Source of the DNA: Pseudomonadales bacterium
GTDB taxonomy: Bacteria > Pseudomonadota > Gammaproteobacteria > Pseudomonadales > JAHRWD01
Direction: 5' to 3'
Assembly (NCBI GenBank): GCA_016763075.1
Contig: JAESUM010000081.1
Span: 1-52,081, forward strand
Length of the DNA stretch: 52,081 nt
A program made the position numbers and the translations under genes. Positions 18,204 to 28,105 of the stretch are shown piece by piece. How positions within the stretch are numbered: position 1 is the first letter of the stretch; the number at the start of each line of letters is the position of its first letter. A model generated the notes under the pieces. The model saw only the letters and a program-made list of their open reading frames with translations. It had not been told where the DNA came from and made no database searches.

Positions 18204-18863
18204 CTACTTAGCTTCGAGTAAGGTTCTTAAATCTTGATTTTCGTTTTCCAGCGTACTGATGCAATTGAGCATCTCTCTGCTTTCCCTTGCAAATTGGTCA
18301 ATGACCTCTTGATGCATACGGTTCTGATTACTTAGCTGCTCTAACTCAACATTTAGATCCGTCTGGGTTGTTTCTACCTGCTCTTGCTGCTCGTCTTCGT
18401 TTTCTTGCCCCTCTTGCGGGGTTGCGGTTTCTTCACTGCTGCCGGCTTGTGCATCTGCCCCTGAAAACAAATGATCAATAGAAGATACAAACGGACCTGC
18501 TAGTTCGCTTTCAATCTCGATGTTTTCGATGACATGTTTTTCGTAGTCCAACACTAAAAAACGAATAATCTTAGCTTGGTCTTGGTCGGAAGCTTCTGCG
18601 AATGCCTGTGGGTCAGAGCAGGGAGCAAGCCCCGGTAAGGCTTCAGAAATTTGCTTGAGCGACTCTTCGAGTTGGTCGTGGTAACTCCCTTTTTTTTCTG
18701 GAGACTCGTCGTTTGGGGTTTTTGTGGTTGCAGTCTCAGCTTGCAGTAATGCATTGTTTTTCTTTTTCTGAGCAAGGAATAGTAGTAACACTGCAATGAG
18801 GCCGACAATCAGTACGATCACCAGCTCAAGTGCTATTAATAGTATTAGTTTGGATAAAAACAT
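18204..18863 (-). CDS. Membrane-anchored acidic coiled-coil protein, function unknown
   Basis: Not recognised. Residues 5-31 form one very hydrophobic N-terminal anchor (LILLIALELVIVLIVGLIAVLLLF) followed by lysines, so the bulk should lie in the cytoplasm. The middle is acidic and rich in Gln/Glu/Thr (about 125-165, low complexity). The last 50 residues (LNVELEQLSNQN to the end) have heptad-like spacing with Leu/Ile and should form a coiled coil. It stands alone between nfuA and the gap gene and may be a scaffold or polar-localised structural protein. Composition and topology are seen in the sequence. Any role is a guess. Confidence 0.75.
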   Translation of the reverse strand: MFLSKLILLIALELVIVLIVGLIAVLLLFLAQKKKNNALLQAETATTKTPNDESPEKKGSYHDQLEESLKQISEALPGLAPCSDPQAFAEASDQDQAKIIRFLVLDYEKHVIENIEIESELAGPFVSSIDHLFSGADAQAGSSEETATPQEGQENEDEQQEQVETTQTDLNVELEQLSNQNRMHQEVIDQFARESREMLNCISTLENENQDLRTLLEAK

Positions 18864-18947
18864 ACAGTTGGCCGCAGTCCGGCTAAAATTTAATTGGTTA
18901 ATAAGTATGGCTGAGCTTCTGGTTTTCAGCGAATTAAGGGAAGAATC

Positions 18948-19085
18948 ATGTTTGAGCGTTTAACTATACGAAAAGCAACCACCGATACTTTGTATCGATT
19001 GAGCTTAATTTTATCGTGCTTGCGTGCCCTAATTAATCGAATAAATTTCCATTCGGGCATTAGCTTTGGGCATACAACCTGTTAG
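18948..19085 (+). CDS. Possible small 45-codon gene, unknown
   Basis: ATG 18948 opens a 45-codon frame ending TAG at 19083-19085 in the 311-base gap before gap. It is preceded by AAGGGAAG, a good ribosome site four to seven bases before the start. The product is basic with a central hydrophobic run (LYRLSLILSCLRALI) and no similarity I recognise. It is divergent from the coiled-coil gene. The rest of the gap (18864-19174) carries a CCTGAA/TTCAGG hairpin and the gap promoter region. The ribosome site supports it, but the length makes chance possible. Confidence 0.3.
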   Translation: MFERLTIRKATTDTLYRLSLILSCLRALINRINFHSGISFGHTTC

Positions 19086-19174
19086 AATTCGCTCGCCTGA
19101 AATTGTATTCAGGGGCTAAACGCCCTCTGAGCGCTATTCTTAGATTGCTTTTTTTAACCTAAAGGGTCGGATTT

Positions 19175-20611
19175 GTGACTAACGAAAACTTCGAAGATAC
19201 ATTGCTGGATTGGAAGAAACGAGAAACCTTAGCTGAAGCGATGATCCCGATGATCGGTAAGCTTGTACGGGAAATGAATGTAGTTACCTATATTTATGAT
19301 CGAGCACTCGTGAATCACTCTGTGATTGGTATTTTGAAGACTCACCGGTTCGCTCGAAAGGTTGCCGGAACTGAACTGACTGTTTTCGATACTTATCCAA
19401 TTATCAAAACTCTTAGCGAGCTTGATTTAGGGCCTGCGCGTATCGATGTTGCGAAGCTTGCCAGCAAGTATGACGGTACCGGTACCATTGAAGATTTTGT
19501 TAAAGCAGAAGTTGCAGACCTTATTGGTAAACGAACTCCGCCGATTGATGAGCCACAAGATGTTGTGTTATATGGTTTCGGTCGAATTGGGCGATTACTG
19601 GCTCGACTGCTCATTGAAAAAACCGGAGGAGGGGATCTTCTTCGCCTGAAAGCAATTGTTGTACGTAAAGGTGGTGCGCCTAGCGATATTAAAAAACGTG
19701 CCAGCCTGCTGCGCCGTGACTCAGTTCATGGGCCGTTCCAAGGTACTATTTCTCTCGATGAAGAAACCAGTGAAATAGTAGCGAATGGAACACGTATAAA
19801 AGTGATCTACTCCAGTGCGCCTGAAGATGTAGATTACACCGAATATGGAATCAACAACGCTATCGTCATCGATAACACTGGCGTATGGCGTGACGAAGAA
19901 GGCCTTTCTCGTCACCTTAAGGCTAAAGGGGTTTCCCGAGTGCTGCTCACAGCTCCGGGCAAAGGCGATATCACCAACGTTGTATTTGGTCTTAATGACG
20001 ACAAAATTGGTGATCAAGCCATCATTTCCGCAGCATCATGCACAACCAACGCAATAGCGCCTGTGCTCAAAGTTATGAATGATAAATACGGCCTACAAAG
20101 TGGTCATGTTGAAACGGTTCATGCGTATACCAATGATCAAAACTTACTCGATAACTACCACACCGGTAGCCGTCGTGGCCGAGCTGCACCCCTTAATATG
20201 GTGATCACAGAAACCGGCGCGGCAACCGCAGTGGCGAAAGCCTTGCCAGAGCTAAAAGGTAAGCTAACCGGTAATGCTATTCGTGTTCCGACGGCTAACG
20301 TTTCGTTGGCTATCATGAACTTGAAGTTAGATAAGACACCGAACGTAGAAGAGTTAAACAGTTATTTAAGAGACTGTGCGCTTCACTCTAACTTGTCTCG
20401 CCAAATTGACTACGTGAACTCGACTGAAATTGTATCTAGCGATTTCGTCGGTTCTGATCATGCCGGAGTGATAGATTCAGAAGCAACCGCGGTCACGCCA
20501 GACGGCGCAGTTTTGTATGTTTGGTATGACAATGAATATGGCTATAGCTGCCAAGTGATACGAGTGCTTCAGCGTATGGCGGGTATTTCTTATCCTGTTA
20601 TACCCTCTTAG
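19175..20611 (+). CDS. gap: Glyceraldehyde-3-phosphate dehydrogenase, long N-terminally extended type
   Basis: Oxidative phosphorylation of glyceraldehyde-3-phosphate (or its reverse in gluconeogenesis), cytoplasmic. Residues 1-125 form an extra helical N-terminal region (NENFEDTLLDWKKRETLAEAM), so the protein is 478 residues where ordinary GAPDH is about 335. The Rossmann motif is YGFGRIGRLLARLL. The active-site cysteine is C289 in SAASCTTNAIAP. GSRRGRAAPLNMVITETGAA and the C-terminal WYDNEYGYSCQV are intact. It starts with GTG behind AAAGGGTCGG. The extended type and its position just before nqr match Pseudomonas. It is probably gluconeogenic in that group; here that is inference. Confidence 0.96.
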   Translation: MTNENFEDTLLDWKKRETLAEAMIPMIGKLVREMNVVTYIYDRALVNHSVIGILKTHRFARKVAGTELTVFDTYPIIKTLSELDLGPARIDVAKLASKYDGTGTIEDFVKAEVADLIGKRTPPIDEPQDVVLYGFGRIGRLLARLLIEKTGGGDLLRLKAIVVRKGGAPSDIKKRASLLRRDSVHGPFQGTISLDEETSEIVANGTRIKVIYSSAPEDVDYTEYGINNAIVIDNTGVWRDEEGLSRHLKAKGVSRVLLTAPGKGDITNVVFGLNDDKIGDQAIISAASCTTNAIAPVLKVMNDKYGLQSGHVETVHAYTNDQNLLDNYHTGSRRGRAAPLNMVITETGAATAVAKALPELKGKLTGNAIRVPTANVSLAIMNLKLDKTPNVEELNSYLRDCALHSNLSRQIDYVNSTEIVSSDFVGSDHAGVIDSEATAVTPDGAVLYVWYDNEYGYSCQVIRVLQRMAGISYPVIPS

Positions 20612-20620
20612 TCAAGGTTG

Positions 20621-20642
20621 TAGCGTCATTTAAGTGGCGCTA
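20621..20642 (+). terminator. Short hairpin after gap
   Basis: TAGCGTCATTT and AAGTGGCGCTA pair over 11 positions with two G-T pairs, giving a tight hairpin ten bases after the gap stop. TTTCGCTT follows. It may partly end gap transcripts before the nqr promoter. Confidence 0.4.
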
Positions 20643-20661
20643 TTTCGCTTCTAACAGGGTA

Positions 20662-20691
20662 GAAATTATATGGTTCTAACTATATAATTTC
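20662..20691. promoter_or_regulatory. 30-bp near-perfect palindrome at the likely nqr promoter
   Basis: The arms GAAATTATAT and ATATAATTTC are perfect inverted repeats, and the 10-base centre GGTTCTAACT continues the symmetry with a single mismatched pair. TATAAT at 20683-20688, a consensus -10, lies inside the right arm, 108 bases before nqrA. The stem is too AT-rich to be a terminator. It is therefore a candidate operator for a dimeric regulator of the nqr operon. No such regulator is encoded nearby. Confidence 0.5.
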
Positions 20692-20796
20692 CGCGCAAAT
20701 TTTTGCCGTTAGGCTCAGCGCAAAGTCAGGTTTTTCTGGCTTGCATAGAGTTGATACCTCCCGGTTAATCAGGAATAGTGTTTTGGATTCATTCAT

Positions 20797-22137
20797 ATGA
20801 TCAAGATCAACAAAGGGTTAGATCTTCCGATAAGCGGTGGTCCGTCGAGCGAGATTGACGACAGTCGTAAAGTTCGGTCGGTTGCTCTTGTAGGATTAGA
20901 CTACGTTGGTTTGAAGCCAACCATGCAAGTCACGGTTGGTGAGTCGGTAAAATTAGGACAAGTCCTATTTACCGATAAGAAAAACCCAGGCGTTAACTTT
21001 TGTGCGCCTTCAGCAGGCACCGTTTCTGCCATCAATCGTGGTGCAAAACGGGTGTTGCAATCAGTCGTCATTGAAATTGAAGGGGATGCCGAAGAATCTT
21101 TCGATGCATATTCAGAAGATCAAGTTTCAAAATTATCTGGCGATCAAGTTCGCAAGAACTTATTGAGATCAGGGTTGTGGACTGCTTTTCGAACCCGGCC
21201 ATACAGTAAGGTTCCTGCGGCAGATAGCTCTCCTGCGTCTATATTCGTAACCGCAATGGACAGCGAGCCGTTGGCTCTTGATCCTACCGTATACATCCGC
21301 GAGCATCAGTCGGCATTTCAGCTTGGCCTTGAAATCGTTTCAAAACTGACATCAGGCAAAACTTTTGTGTGTCATGGCGATAACTTTCCGTCGATTGGCT
21401 CATCAGCAAGTATTGAACTGCAACAGTTTTCTGGGCCGCATCCTGCTGGCTTAAGCGGAACGCACATTCACAACCTAGATCCTGTCAGCGAAACCAAGAC
21501 AGTTTGGACGATTGGCTACCAAGATATTATCGCTATCGGTAAATTGTTTTCTGAAGGCAAGATTTTTGTTGATAGACTAATCTCTTTGGCTGGCCCGCAG
21601 GTTGAAAAGCCACGCCTAATTCGTACTCGTATTGGCGCAAGCATCGATGAAATCGTCGCTGGTGAGCTTCATCCTGCCGATAACCGCGTTATATCCGGCT
21701 CAGTACTTTCTGGCCGTAAAGCAGTGGGCGCTGGCGCATATTTGGGTCGCTATCACAACCAAGTGACCGCGCTTAAAGAAGGGCGTGAACGAGAGTTGTT
21801 GGGTTACCTAACAGCGGGTAGTGATCGTCATTCTGTTACCGGAATTTACATCTCTAAATTCATGAAAGCATTGAAGCTTCCAATGACCACTTCCACGAAT
21901 GGTAGCGAGCGCCCGATGGTGCCGGTTGGTTCGTACGAAGCCGTCATGCCGTTGGATATTTTGCCATCGCATTTGCTTCGCTCACTGGTTGTTGGTGATA
22001 CCGATACCGCTCAGAAACTTGGTTGTCTTGAATTGGACGAAGAAGATTTGGCGCTTTGTACCTATGTGTGCCCAGGCAAATACGAATTCGGACCTATCCT
22101 TCGAGACAATCTCACTACCATCGAGCTTGAAGGCTAA
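20797..22137 (+). CDS. nqrA: Na+-translocating NADH:quinone reductase subunit A
   Basis: Peripheral cytoplasmic subunit of the six-subunit Na+-NQR, which oxidises NADH, reduces ubiquinone and pumps Na+ out. The 446 residues match the family. The N-terminus [16 protein letters not shown] and the HIHNLDPVS segment, followed by [18 protein letters not shown], are typical. There are no membrane helices. It is the first gene of nqrABCDEF-apbE-nqrM, all on one strand, with nqrB 47 bases away. The likely promoter lies in the palindrome upstream. Confidence 0.98.
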   Translation: MIKINKGLDLPISGGPSSEIDDSRKVRSVALVGLDYVGLKPTMQVTVGESVKLGQVLFTDKKNPGVNFCAPSAGTVSAINRGAKRVLQSVVIEIEGDAEESFDAYSEDQVSKLSGDQVRKNLLRSGLWTAFRTRPYSKVPAADSSPASIFVTAMDSEPLALDPTVYIREHQSAFQLGLEIVSKLTSGKTFVCHGDNFPSIGSSASIELQQFSGPHPAGLSGTHIHNLDPVSETKTVWTIGYQDIIAIGKLFSEGKIFVDRLISLAGPQVEKPRLIRTRIGASIDEIVAGELHPADNRVISGSVLSGRKAVGAGAYLGRYHNQVTALKEGRERELLGYLTAGSDRHSVTGIYISKFMKALKLPMTTSTNGSERPMVPVGSYEAVMPLDILPSHLLRSLVVGDTDTAQKLGCLELDEEDLALCTYVCPGKYEFGPILRDNLTTIELEG

Positions 22138-22184
22138 GTCGCCAGTTTCTGATTTTTACAACATAAAACAAGGTTAATCCAATT

Positions 22185-23375
22185 ATGGGATTGAGAAGTT
22201 TACTCGACAAAATTGAACCTCAGGTTCATGCCGGCGGGAAATATGAAAAATGGTACCCACTGTATGAAGCAGTCGATACCATTTTATACACCCCACCGAG
22301 CGTTACTAAAGGCGGCTCTCACGTACGTGATGGTATCGATCTGAAACGTATCATGATCACAGTTTGGGTGGCAGCATTTCCACCGATGCTATTTGGCATG
22401 TATAACCTTGGGTTTCAGGCGAATACAGCCATGGCTGCTGCTGGTCTAACCGAAGTGGCTGGTTGGCACGGTCTGTTGATCAGCATGTTTGCTGGCTACG
22501 ACCCTAGTAGTCTATGGGATTGCTTTTGGCACGGCGCAGCGTATTTTTTGCCTATCTACCTGGTGACATTTGCAGTGGGTGGTTTTTGGGAGGTGCTGTT
22601 TTGCGTTGTCCGGAAACATGAAATAAGCGAAGGCTTTTTCGTGACGTCAATACTATTTGCATTAATTGTCCCGCCTTCAATTCCTTTATGGCAGGTCGCA
22701 CTGGGTATTACCTTTGGTGTAGTGATTGGCAAAGAAGTATTTGGCGGAACAGGAAAGAACTTCCTAAACCCAGCATTAACTGGCCGAGCATTTTTGTTCT
22801 TTGCTTACCCAGCAGCAATGAGTGGCGACACCATTTGGACTGCAGTTGACGGCTTTACCGGCGCCACCCCGCTAGCACTAGCAGCAAGTGGTGAGCCCAT
22901 GATGATCACTTGGTTTGATGCCTTCGTCGGTAACATGCCAGGGTCCATCGGTGAGACTTCTGTGGTAGCTATTTTAATTGGCGCGGCCATATTGCTAGCC
23001 ACTAAAATTGCTTCGTGGCGCATCATGTCCGGCGTAGCTCTTGGTGTTATTGCAACTTCGTTGCTATTTAACGCGATTGGTTCTGAAACCAACCCCATGA
23101 TGAATATGCCCGCACATTGGCACTTTGTGTTGGGTGGATTGATGTTCGGATTGGTATACATGGCAACCGATCCAGTGTCCGCTTCAATGACCGATACCGG
23201 CAAATGGGTATTCGGCGCGATGATTGGCTTTATGGTAATCCTTATTCGTGTGATCAACCCCGCCTTCCCAGAAGGCATGATGTTAGCCATTTTATTCTGC
23301 AACCTTTTCGCTCCTTTGATCGATCATTTTGTAGTGCAGTCGAATATCAAACGGAGGATTGCTAGAAATGGCTAA
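22185..23375 (+). CDS. nqrB: Na+-translocating NADH:quinone reductase subunit B
   Basis: Main membrane subunit of Na+-NQR, with about ten helices. It forms part of the Na+ pathway and carries a covalent FMN. The attachment site [12 protein letters not shown] is present with the expected threonine, and RnfD/NqrB features such as [17 protein letters not shown] are intact. Length 396 is close to the usual 410-415. The quinone-binding N-terminal stretch ([29 protein letters not shown]) is present in pieces typical of the family. It overlaps nqrC by eight bases. Confidence 0.98.
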   Translation: MGLRSLLDKIEPQVHAGGKYEKWYPLYEAVDTILYTPPSVTKGGSHVRDGIDLKRIMITVWVAAFPPMLFGMYNLGFQANTAMAAAGLTEVAGWHGLLISMFAGYDPSSLWDCFWHGAAYFLPIYLVTFAVGGFWEVLFCVVRKHEISEGFFVTSILFALIVPPSIPLWQVALGITFGVVIGKEVFGGTGKNFLNPALTGRAFLFFAYPAAMSGDTIWTAVDGFTGATPLALAASGEPMMITWFDAFVGNMPGSIGETSVVAILIGAAILLATKIASWRIMSGVALGVIATSLLFNAIGSETNPMMNMPAHWHFVLGGLMFGLVYMATDPVSASMTDTGKWVFGAMIGFMVILIRVINPAFPEGMMLAILFCNLFAPLIDHFVVQSNIKRRIARNG

Positions 23376-24138
23376 GAAGGAAACAGTAACTCAGACATTA
23401 ATTGTCGCTTTCGTTCTATGTATTGTTTGCGCAGTCATTGTTTCGTCTGCAGCGGTTGTATTAAAACCAATGCAAGATGCCAACAAAGAGTTTGAACGTA
23501 AGTCAAACATCTTATCGGCTGCTGGCTTGCTTAAAGACGGCGCAGACGTAGAACAACTATTCAGCCAGTTCACGGCTAAAGTAGTTGATCTCGATAGTGG
23601 TGCGTTTTTAACTGACGTCGATGCGGCAAGCATCAACTCACGTAAAGAAGCTAAAGACCCAGCGTTTTCGATAGCATTATCGAAGAAAGACGACATTGCC
23701 AAGATTGGTCGCCGAGTTAATCGCGCTATCGTCTATGTGCTTGAAGAAGAAGGGAAGATTAAGACACTTGTATTACCTATCCATGGGTATGGCCTTTGGT
23801 CTACGCTTTATGGGTTCTTAGCGCTTGAGGGCGATTTGAATACAGTTTCGGGGCTTGCTTTTTATTCCCATACGGAAACTCCAGGCCTCGGTGGTGAAAT
23901 CGATAACCCACGTTGGAAAGCTCAATGGCCGGGTAAAAAGTTATATAACGCAGATGGTGAGCTAGTCCTTAAGGTAACGAAAGGTATTAACAACCCCAAG
24001 TTAAAAGGTGCGATCCACAAGATTGATGGCCTTTCAGGCGCTAGTTTAACCACTAGAGGCGTAGATAACCTTGTACATTATTGGCTTGATGACGGCGGCT
24101 TTGGCCCCTTCCTCGCTCAACTCAAAAACGGTGGGTAG
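23368..24138 (+). CDS. nqrC: Na+-translocating NADH:quinone reductase subunit C
   Basis: Subunit with one N-terminal membrane anchor (residues 10-33) and a periplasmic FMN-binding domain that relays electrons within Na+-NQR. The start is ATG 23368, with GGAGG at 23353-23357. A TTG nine bases earlier is ignored because it lies closer to that site. The flavinylation motif reads [12 protein letters not shown]. The residue usually threonine in NqrC (SGATLT) is Ser226 here, codon AGT at 24043-24045. ApbE can modify serine in some other flavoproteins, so the subunit may still carry FMN. Length 256 is normal and the rest of the domain ([18 protein letters not shown]) is well kept. Confidence 0.97.
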   Translation: MAKKETVTQTLIVAFVLCIVCAVIVSSAAVVLKPMQDANKEFERKSNILSAAGLLKDGADVEQLFSQFTAKVVDLDSGAFLTDVDAASINSRKEAKDPAFSIALSKKDDIAKIGRRVNRAIVYVLEEEGKIKTLVLPIHGYGLWSTLYGFLALEGDLNTVSGLAFYSHTETPGLGGEIDNPRWKAQWPGKKLYNADGELVLKVTKGINNPKLKGAIHKIDGLSGASLTTRGVDNLVHYWLDDGGFGPFLAQLKNGG

Positions 24139-24143
24139 GCAAA

Positions 24144-24815
24144 ATGTCTGACGAATCACAAAGTTATAAAGAGTTACTGCTAGGGCCGTTATTTATTAAT
24201 AACCCTATCGGGCTCCAAATTTTAGGTATCTGTTCAGCGTTGGCGGTAACTTCTAGCCTTAGCGTTGCATTGGTCATGTCGGTTGCACTTACATTTGTAA
24301 CTGCATTTTCCAACATGTTGGTTTCATTGGTACGCAACCAAATACCAAACAGTATCCGAATCATCGTTCAAATGACCATTATTGCCTCACTGGTAATTGT
24401 TGTTGATCAAATTCTTCAAGCATATGCATTCGATACTTCTAAAAAGTTAAGTGTATTTGTTGGTTTGATTATCACCAACTGTATCGTGATGGGTCGTGCT
24501 GAAGCCTTCGCAATGAAAAACGGCCCAGTCAGCAGTTTCATCGATGGTATCGGCAATGGCCTTGGCTATAGTGTTGTACTGATATTCGTTGGTACCATAC
24601 GTGAATTATTAGGTGCCGGTACATTGCTTGGTTATGAAATCCTACCATTGGTTACCAATGGTGGCTGGTATGTTAGTAACGGTTTGTTGCTATTACCTCC
24701 GAGCTCTTTCTTCATTATTGGCTTGCTGATATGGGTCTTGCGTGAATGGAAAACGGATCAAGTTGAAGAGTCCGAATATAAGCTTGCGCCGCACTCACGC
24801 ACTCAGGAGGTCTAA
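24144..24815 (+). CDS. nqrD: Na+-translocating NADH:quinone reductase subunit D
   Basis: Inner-membrane subunit with about six helices, homologous to NqrE and RnfE. The pair forms a pseudo-symmetric core that holds a [2Fe-2S] cluster in the membrane. Recognisable stretches are [21 protein letters not shown] in pieces, [19 protein letters not shown] with its conserved cysteine, and the [14 protein letters not shown] loop. The 223 residues match the family (about 210). Five bases separate it from nqrC and three from nqrE. Confidence 0.98.
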   Translation: MSDESQSYKELLLGPLFINNPIGLQILGICSALAVTSSLSVALVMSVALTFVTAFSNMLVSLVRNQIPNSIRIIVQMTIIASLVIVVDQILQAYAFDTSKKLSVFVGLIITNCIVMGRAEAFAMKNGPVSSFIDGIGNGLGYSVVLIFVGTIRELLGAGTLLGYEILPLVTNGGWYVSNGLLLLPPSSFFIIGLLIWVLREWKTDQVEESEYKLAPHSRTQEV

Positions 24816-24818
24816 TCG

Positions 24819-25427
24819 ATGGAACAGCTATTAGCGATTTTTATACAGGCCGTATTTGTTGAAAACATGGCCCTCGCATTCTTTCTTGGCATGTGTACGT
24901 TTATTGCTCTATCAAAGAAAATTGACGCGGCCATTGGGCTCGGCATTGCAGTCATTGTGGTTCAATTGATCACGGTTCCCGTTAACAATTTGATCTTCAA
25001 ATACCTACTGCAACCCGGTGCGCTAACGTGGGCCGGCTTTCCTGATGTTGACTTAAGTTTCCTTGGGTTCTTAAGCTATATCGGTGTTATCGCTGCGATC
25101 GTACAAATTCTAGAAATGTTTTTAGATAAGTATGTTCCGGCACTGTACAACGCGTTAGGCGTGTTTTTGCCACTGATCACGGTTAACTGTGCAATCCTTG
25201 GTGCTTCGTTGTTCATGGTCGAGCGCGATTACAACCTGTCAGAAAGTGTTGTTTACGGTGTTGGCGCAGGTGTCGGTTGGGCACTAGCCATTGCTGCACT
25301 TGCAGGCGTTCGAGAAAAACTAAAGTACAGTGATGTACCTAAGGGACTTGAAGGCTTAGGGATTACTTTTATCACCGTTGGCTTAATGTCTCTTGGCTTT
25401 ATGTCTTTCGGCGGAATAGCGCTGTAA
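24819..25427 (+). CDS. nqrE: Na+-translocating NADH:quinone reductase subunit E
   Basis: Second core membrane subunit, about six helices over 202 residues. Family marks include [21 protein letters not shown], with the first membrane cysteine, and [17 protein letters not shown], with the second. These cysteines, together with those in NqrD, bind the intramembrane iron-sulfur cluster. It starts three bases after nqrD, so translation is likely coupled, and 58 bases separate it from nqrF. Confidence 0.98.
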   Translation: MEQLLAIFIQAVFVENMALAFFLGMCTFIALSKKIDAAIGLGIAVIVVQLITVPVNNLIFKYLLQPGALTWAGFPDVDLSFLGFLSYIGVIAAIVQILEMFLDKYVPALYNALGVFLPLITVNCAILGASLFMVERDYNLSESVVYGVGAGVGWALAIAALAGVREKLKYSDVPKGLEGLGITFITVGLMSLGFMSFGGIAL

Positions 25428-25485
25428 GTGAATCGAACGATTAATTTTGCTTTATAACAAAAACAGTTTTTTAAAGGCTTTCTAG

Positions 25486-26715
25486 ATGGTTGATACAGGT
25501 GTAATTTTTGGTGGTGTGGGAATGTTCACCGCCATTGTCATGTTGCTTGTAGTTATTATTTTACTGGCTCGTAGGAGTTTGGTAAGTGGCGGAGACGTCA
25601 CGATTAATATCAACAACGATAAAGATGTTGTGAGCGAAGCAGGCGGAAAGCTTATGCAATCGCTTGCTGCGGCTGGGCTGTTTGTACCCTCTGCGTGCGG
25701 CGGCGGCGGTAGCTGCGGCCAATGCCGGGTAACGATTACTGAAGGTGGCGGTAGTATTTTGCCAACCGAAGAAGCTCACATTTCTAAACGTGACGCACGT
25801 GATCATGTTCGTTTGGCTTGCCAAGTTGCTGTTAAGCAAGACATGAAAATACAAGTACCCGAAGAAGTTTTTGGTGTCAAAAACTGGGAGTGCGTAGTCG
25901 GATCAAACGACAATGTAGCTACATTCATTAAAGAATTAGTTTTGGTTCTTCCTGAAGGCGAGGACGTAAATTTCCAAGCAGGTGGTTATGTTCAGCTAGA
26001 GATTCCAGCTTATGAAATGAAGTACAGCGAGATTGACGTCGATGACGAATATCGCGGTGACTGGGAGCGCTTTAAAGTATTTGAAAATGAATCGGTGGTT
26101 ACTGAACCTACCATTCGTGCTTACTCGATGGCGAACTACCCTGAAGAAAAAGGCATCATTAAGTTTAATATCCGTGTTGCTTCGCCACCTCCTGGCACCA
26201 CCGGTATTCCAGCAGGAAAAATGTCTTCTTACCTGTTCAAGCTTAAAACTGGCGACAAGGTAAATGTATTTGGTCCTTTCGGTGAATTCTTCGCAAAAAA
26301 GACCGAAGAAGAAATGGTATTTGTTGGTGGCGGTGCCGGAATGGCTCCACTGCGTTCACACATTTTCGATCAGCTACTTCGATTAAACTCTACTCGTAAG
26401 ATATCTTACTGGTACGGCGCTCGAAGCTTGAAAGAGATGTTTTATGCTGATGAGTTCGATGCACTTGCTGAAAAGTATGACAATTTTGAATGGCATGTCG
26501 CGTTGTCTGACCCACAGCCTGAAGACAACTGGAAAGGCCTCACTGGCTTTATCCATAATGTCTTATATGACAATTATCTTAATGAACATGAAGCTCCAGA
26601 AGACTGTGAGTTCTACATGTGTGGTCCACCGCCTATGACAGCCGCGGTTATTACCATGCTGCATGATCTTGGTGTTGAGCCTGACAATATTCTTCTTGAT
26701 GATTTCGGTGGTTAA
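25486..26715 (+). CDS. nqrF: Na+-translocating NADH:quinone reductase subunit F
   Basis: NADH-oxidising entry subunit. The N-terminal membrane anchor (residues 3-28) is followed by a plant-type [2Fe-2S] domain with cysteines in [12 protein letters not shown] and LACQ. The FAD domain has RAYSMANYP. The NADH-binding ferredoxin-reductase domain has [15 protein letters not shown] and [13 protein letters not shown], and the C-terminal LLDDFGG is the family ending. Length 409 is normal. apbE follows after 11 bases. Confidence 0.99.
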   Translation: MVDTGVIFGGVGMFTAIVMLLVVIILLARRSLVSGGDVTININNDKDVVSEAGGKLMQSLAAAGLFVPSACGGGGSCGQCRVTITEGGGSILPTEEAHISKRDARDHVRLACQVAVKQDMKIQVPEEVFGVKNWECVVGSNDNVATFIKELVLVLPEGEDVNFQAGGYVQLEIPAYEMKYSEIDVDDEYRGDWERFKVFENESVVTEPTIRAYSMANYPEEKGIIKFNIRVASPPPGTTGIPAGKMSSYLFKLKTGDKVNVFGPFGEFFAKKTEEEMVFVGGGAGMAPLRSHIFDQLLRLNSTRKISYWYGARSLKEMFYADEFDALAEKYDNFEWHVALSDPQPEDNWKGLTGFIHNVLYDNYLNEHEAPEDCEFYMCGPPPMTAAVITMLHDLGVEPDNILLDDFGG

Positions 26716-26726
26716 CTGAAGCATTA

Positions 26727-27770
26727 ATGGATAATCAAAAAAGGCTACTACCGTTCGCAGCAGGGTTGTTGCTTCTGGGAGTGGCCTTTTTTTTGCTCTA
26801 CCAGAAGCCGATTCATGTCGAGTTTTCTGATGCGACGATGGGTACCCGCTACCAAGTTAAGATTAGCGATCTACCAAGATCGCTCAATCAAAACCAAATT
26901 TCGAACGCGGTTTATCAAGCTTTAACCGAGGTTGATCAACTGATGTCAACCTACAAACCCAACTCCGATATCAGCCGATTTAATCGTTCGAAAATTAACG
27001 AACCTGTACTAATTGACCCCAAAACGTTAGAAGTTATCCAATTATCGAAGCAGATATATAATGCTACCAATGGAGCCTTCGATATTACGGTTGGGCCGAT
27101 TGTTCGGCTGTGGGGTTTTGGTCCTGAGGTCAAAGATGACCAAATACCTTCGGTTCACAGTATCGAGTTAGCCTTAAGTAAAGTTGGTTTCTCGAAGATT
27201 CAGATCACCGAATATCCGCCAACATTATCGAAATTAGAGCAGGTCGAAATCGATTTATCTGCCATTGCCAAAGGGTATGGGGTAGATCAAGTCGCAGCAG
27301 TATTGGACAGCTACCAGCTGCAACATTACTTGATTGAAGTAGGTGGAGAGATACGAGTAAAGGGCCACAACAAAGATGGACAACTTTGGCGAATAGGTAT
27401 TGAAGCGCCATCATTGATTCGAACCGGTGCTCAAAAAGCCATCGCGATCAAGAGCGCGTCGGTAGCAACCTCCGGAGATTATCGTAATTTCTTTGAAATT
27501 TCAGGCCAGCGGTTTTCCCATACCATTGATCCGTATACAGGCGCACCGGTAAAACACGATTTAGCTTCAGTTACATTGATAAGCGATTCTTGTGCGCAAG
27601 CAGATGCGTACGCAACAGCGATTAGTGTACTTGGACCCATACATGGTTTTGCATTGGCCGAAAAATTGAACCTTAGCGCATATTTTTTAGTCAGAGACGG
27701 CGATAAGTTTCAACAGTTAATGACTTCAGAGTTTCGTGCACATGTCGAAGATGATTCAACTCTGCACTAG
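26727..27770 (+). CDS. apbE: FAD:protein FMN transferase
   Basis: Uses FAD to attach FMN covalently to Thr/Ser in proteins such as NqrB and NqrC. An N-terminal hydrophobic segment (7-25) without a lipobox cysteine anchors it, so the catalytic domain faces the periplasm. Motifs are MGTRYQVKI, GAFDITVGPIVRLWGFG, VEIDLSAIAKGYGVDQ, EVGGEIRVKG and the magnesium-binding HTIDPYTGAPV. Length 347 fits. Its place inside the nqr operon shows its target. It must handle both the normal NqrB threonine and the unusual NqrC serine if that subunit is flavinylated. Confidence 0.98.
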   Translation: MDNQKRLLPFAAGLLLLGVAFFLLYQKPIHVEFSDATMGTRYQVKISDLPRSLNQNQISNAVYQALTEVDQLMSTYKPNSDISRFNRSKINEPVLIDPKTLEVIQLSKQIYNATNGAFDITVGPIVRLWGFGPEVKDDQIPSVHSIELALSKVGFSKIQITEYPPTLSKLEQVEIDLSAIAKGYGVDQVAAVLDSYQLQHYLIEVGGEIRVKGHNKDGQLWRIGIEAPSLIRTGAQKAIAIKSASVATSGDYRNFFEISGQRFSHTIDPYTGAPVKHDLASVTLISDSCAQADAYATAISVLGPIHGFALAEKLNLSAYFLVRDGDKFQQLMTSEFRAHVEDDSTLH

Positions 27771-27801
27771 CACCCAATAACCGATTCTTAGGTATCGAAT
27801 T

Positions 27802-28035
27802 ATGGCTACACTGTTTCTTACATTAATAGTTGTTTTTGTTCTTGTGGGGCTGATGTCTATCGGCGTGATTATGGGTCGAGACCCGATAAAAGGCTCCTGT
27901 GGTGGGATTAACGCATTAGAAGGGGGCGACTGCTCACTGTGTGGCGGAGACCCAGACAAGTGCGATGAAATTGAGCTTGGTGCGCCAGTGATGCCATCGA
28001 GCCGCAACCAATCTTACGATGCAACGCAAAAATAG
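27802..28035 (+). CDS. nqrM: Na+-NQR maturation protein NqrM
   Basis: Small membrane-bound factor (77 residues) required to assemble Na+-NQR, thought to deliver iron to the NqrD/NqrE cluster site. One N-terminal helix (residues 4-25) precedes a cysteine-rich tail with cysteines in KGSCGGINALEGGDCSLCGG and DKCDE, the hallmark of the family. It lies 31 bases after apbE, the usual operon place. The last 20 residues after the final cysteine are polar and probably flexible. Confidence 0.96.
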   Translation: MATLFLTLIVVFVLVGLMSIGVIMGRDPIKGSCGGINALEGGDCSLCGGDPDKCDEIELGAPVMPSSRNQSYDATQK

Positions 28036-28105
28036 ACGGCGTCGAAGACGTACAATTTGAACCAACCGTAATAGCCATATTTTATTGAAAAAGGTGAAGT
28101 GACTT

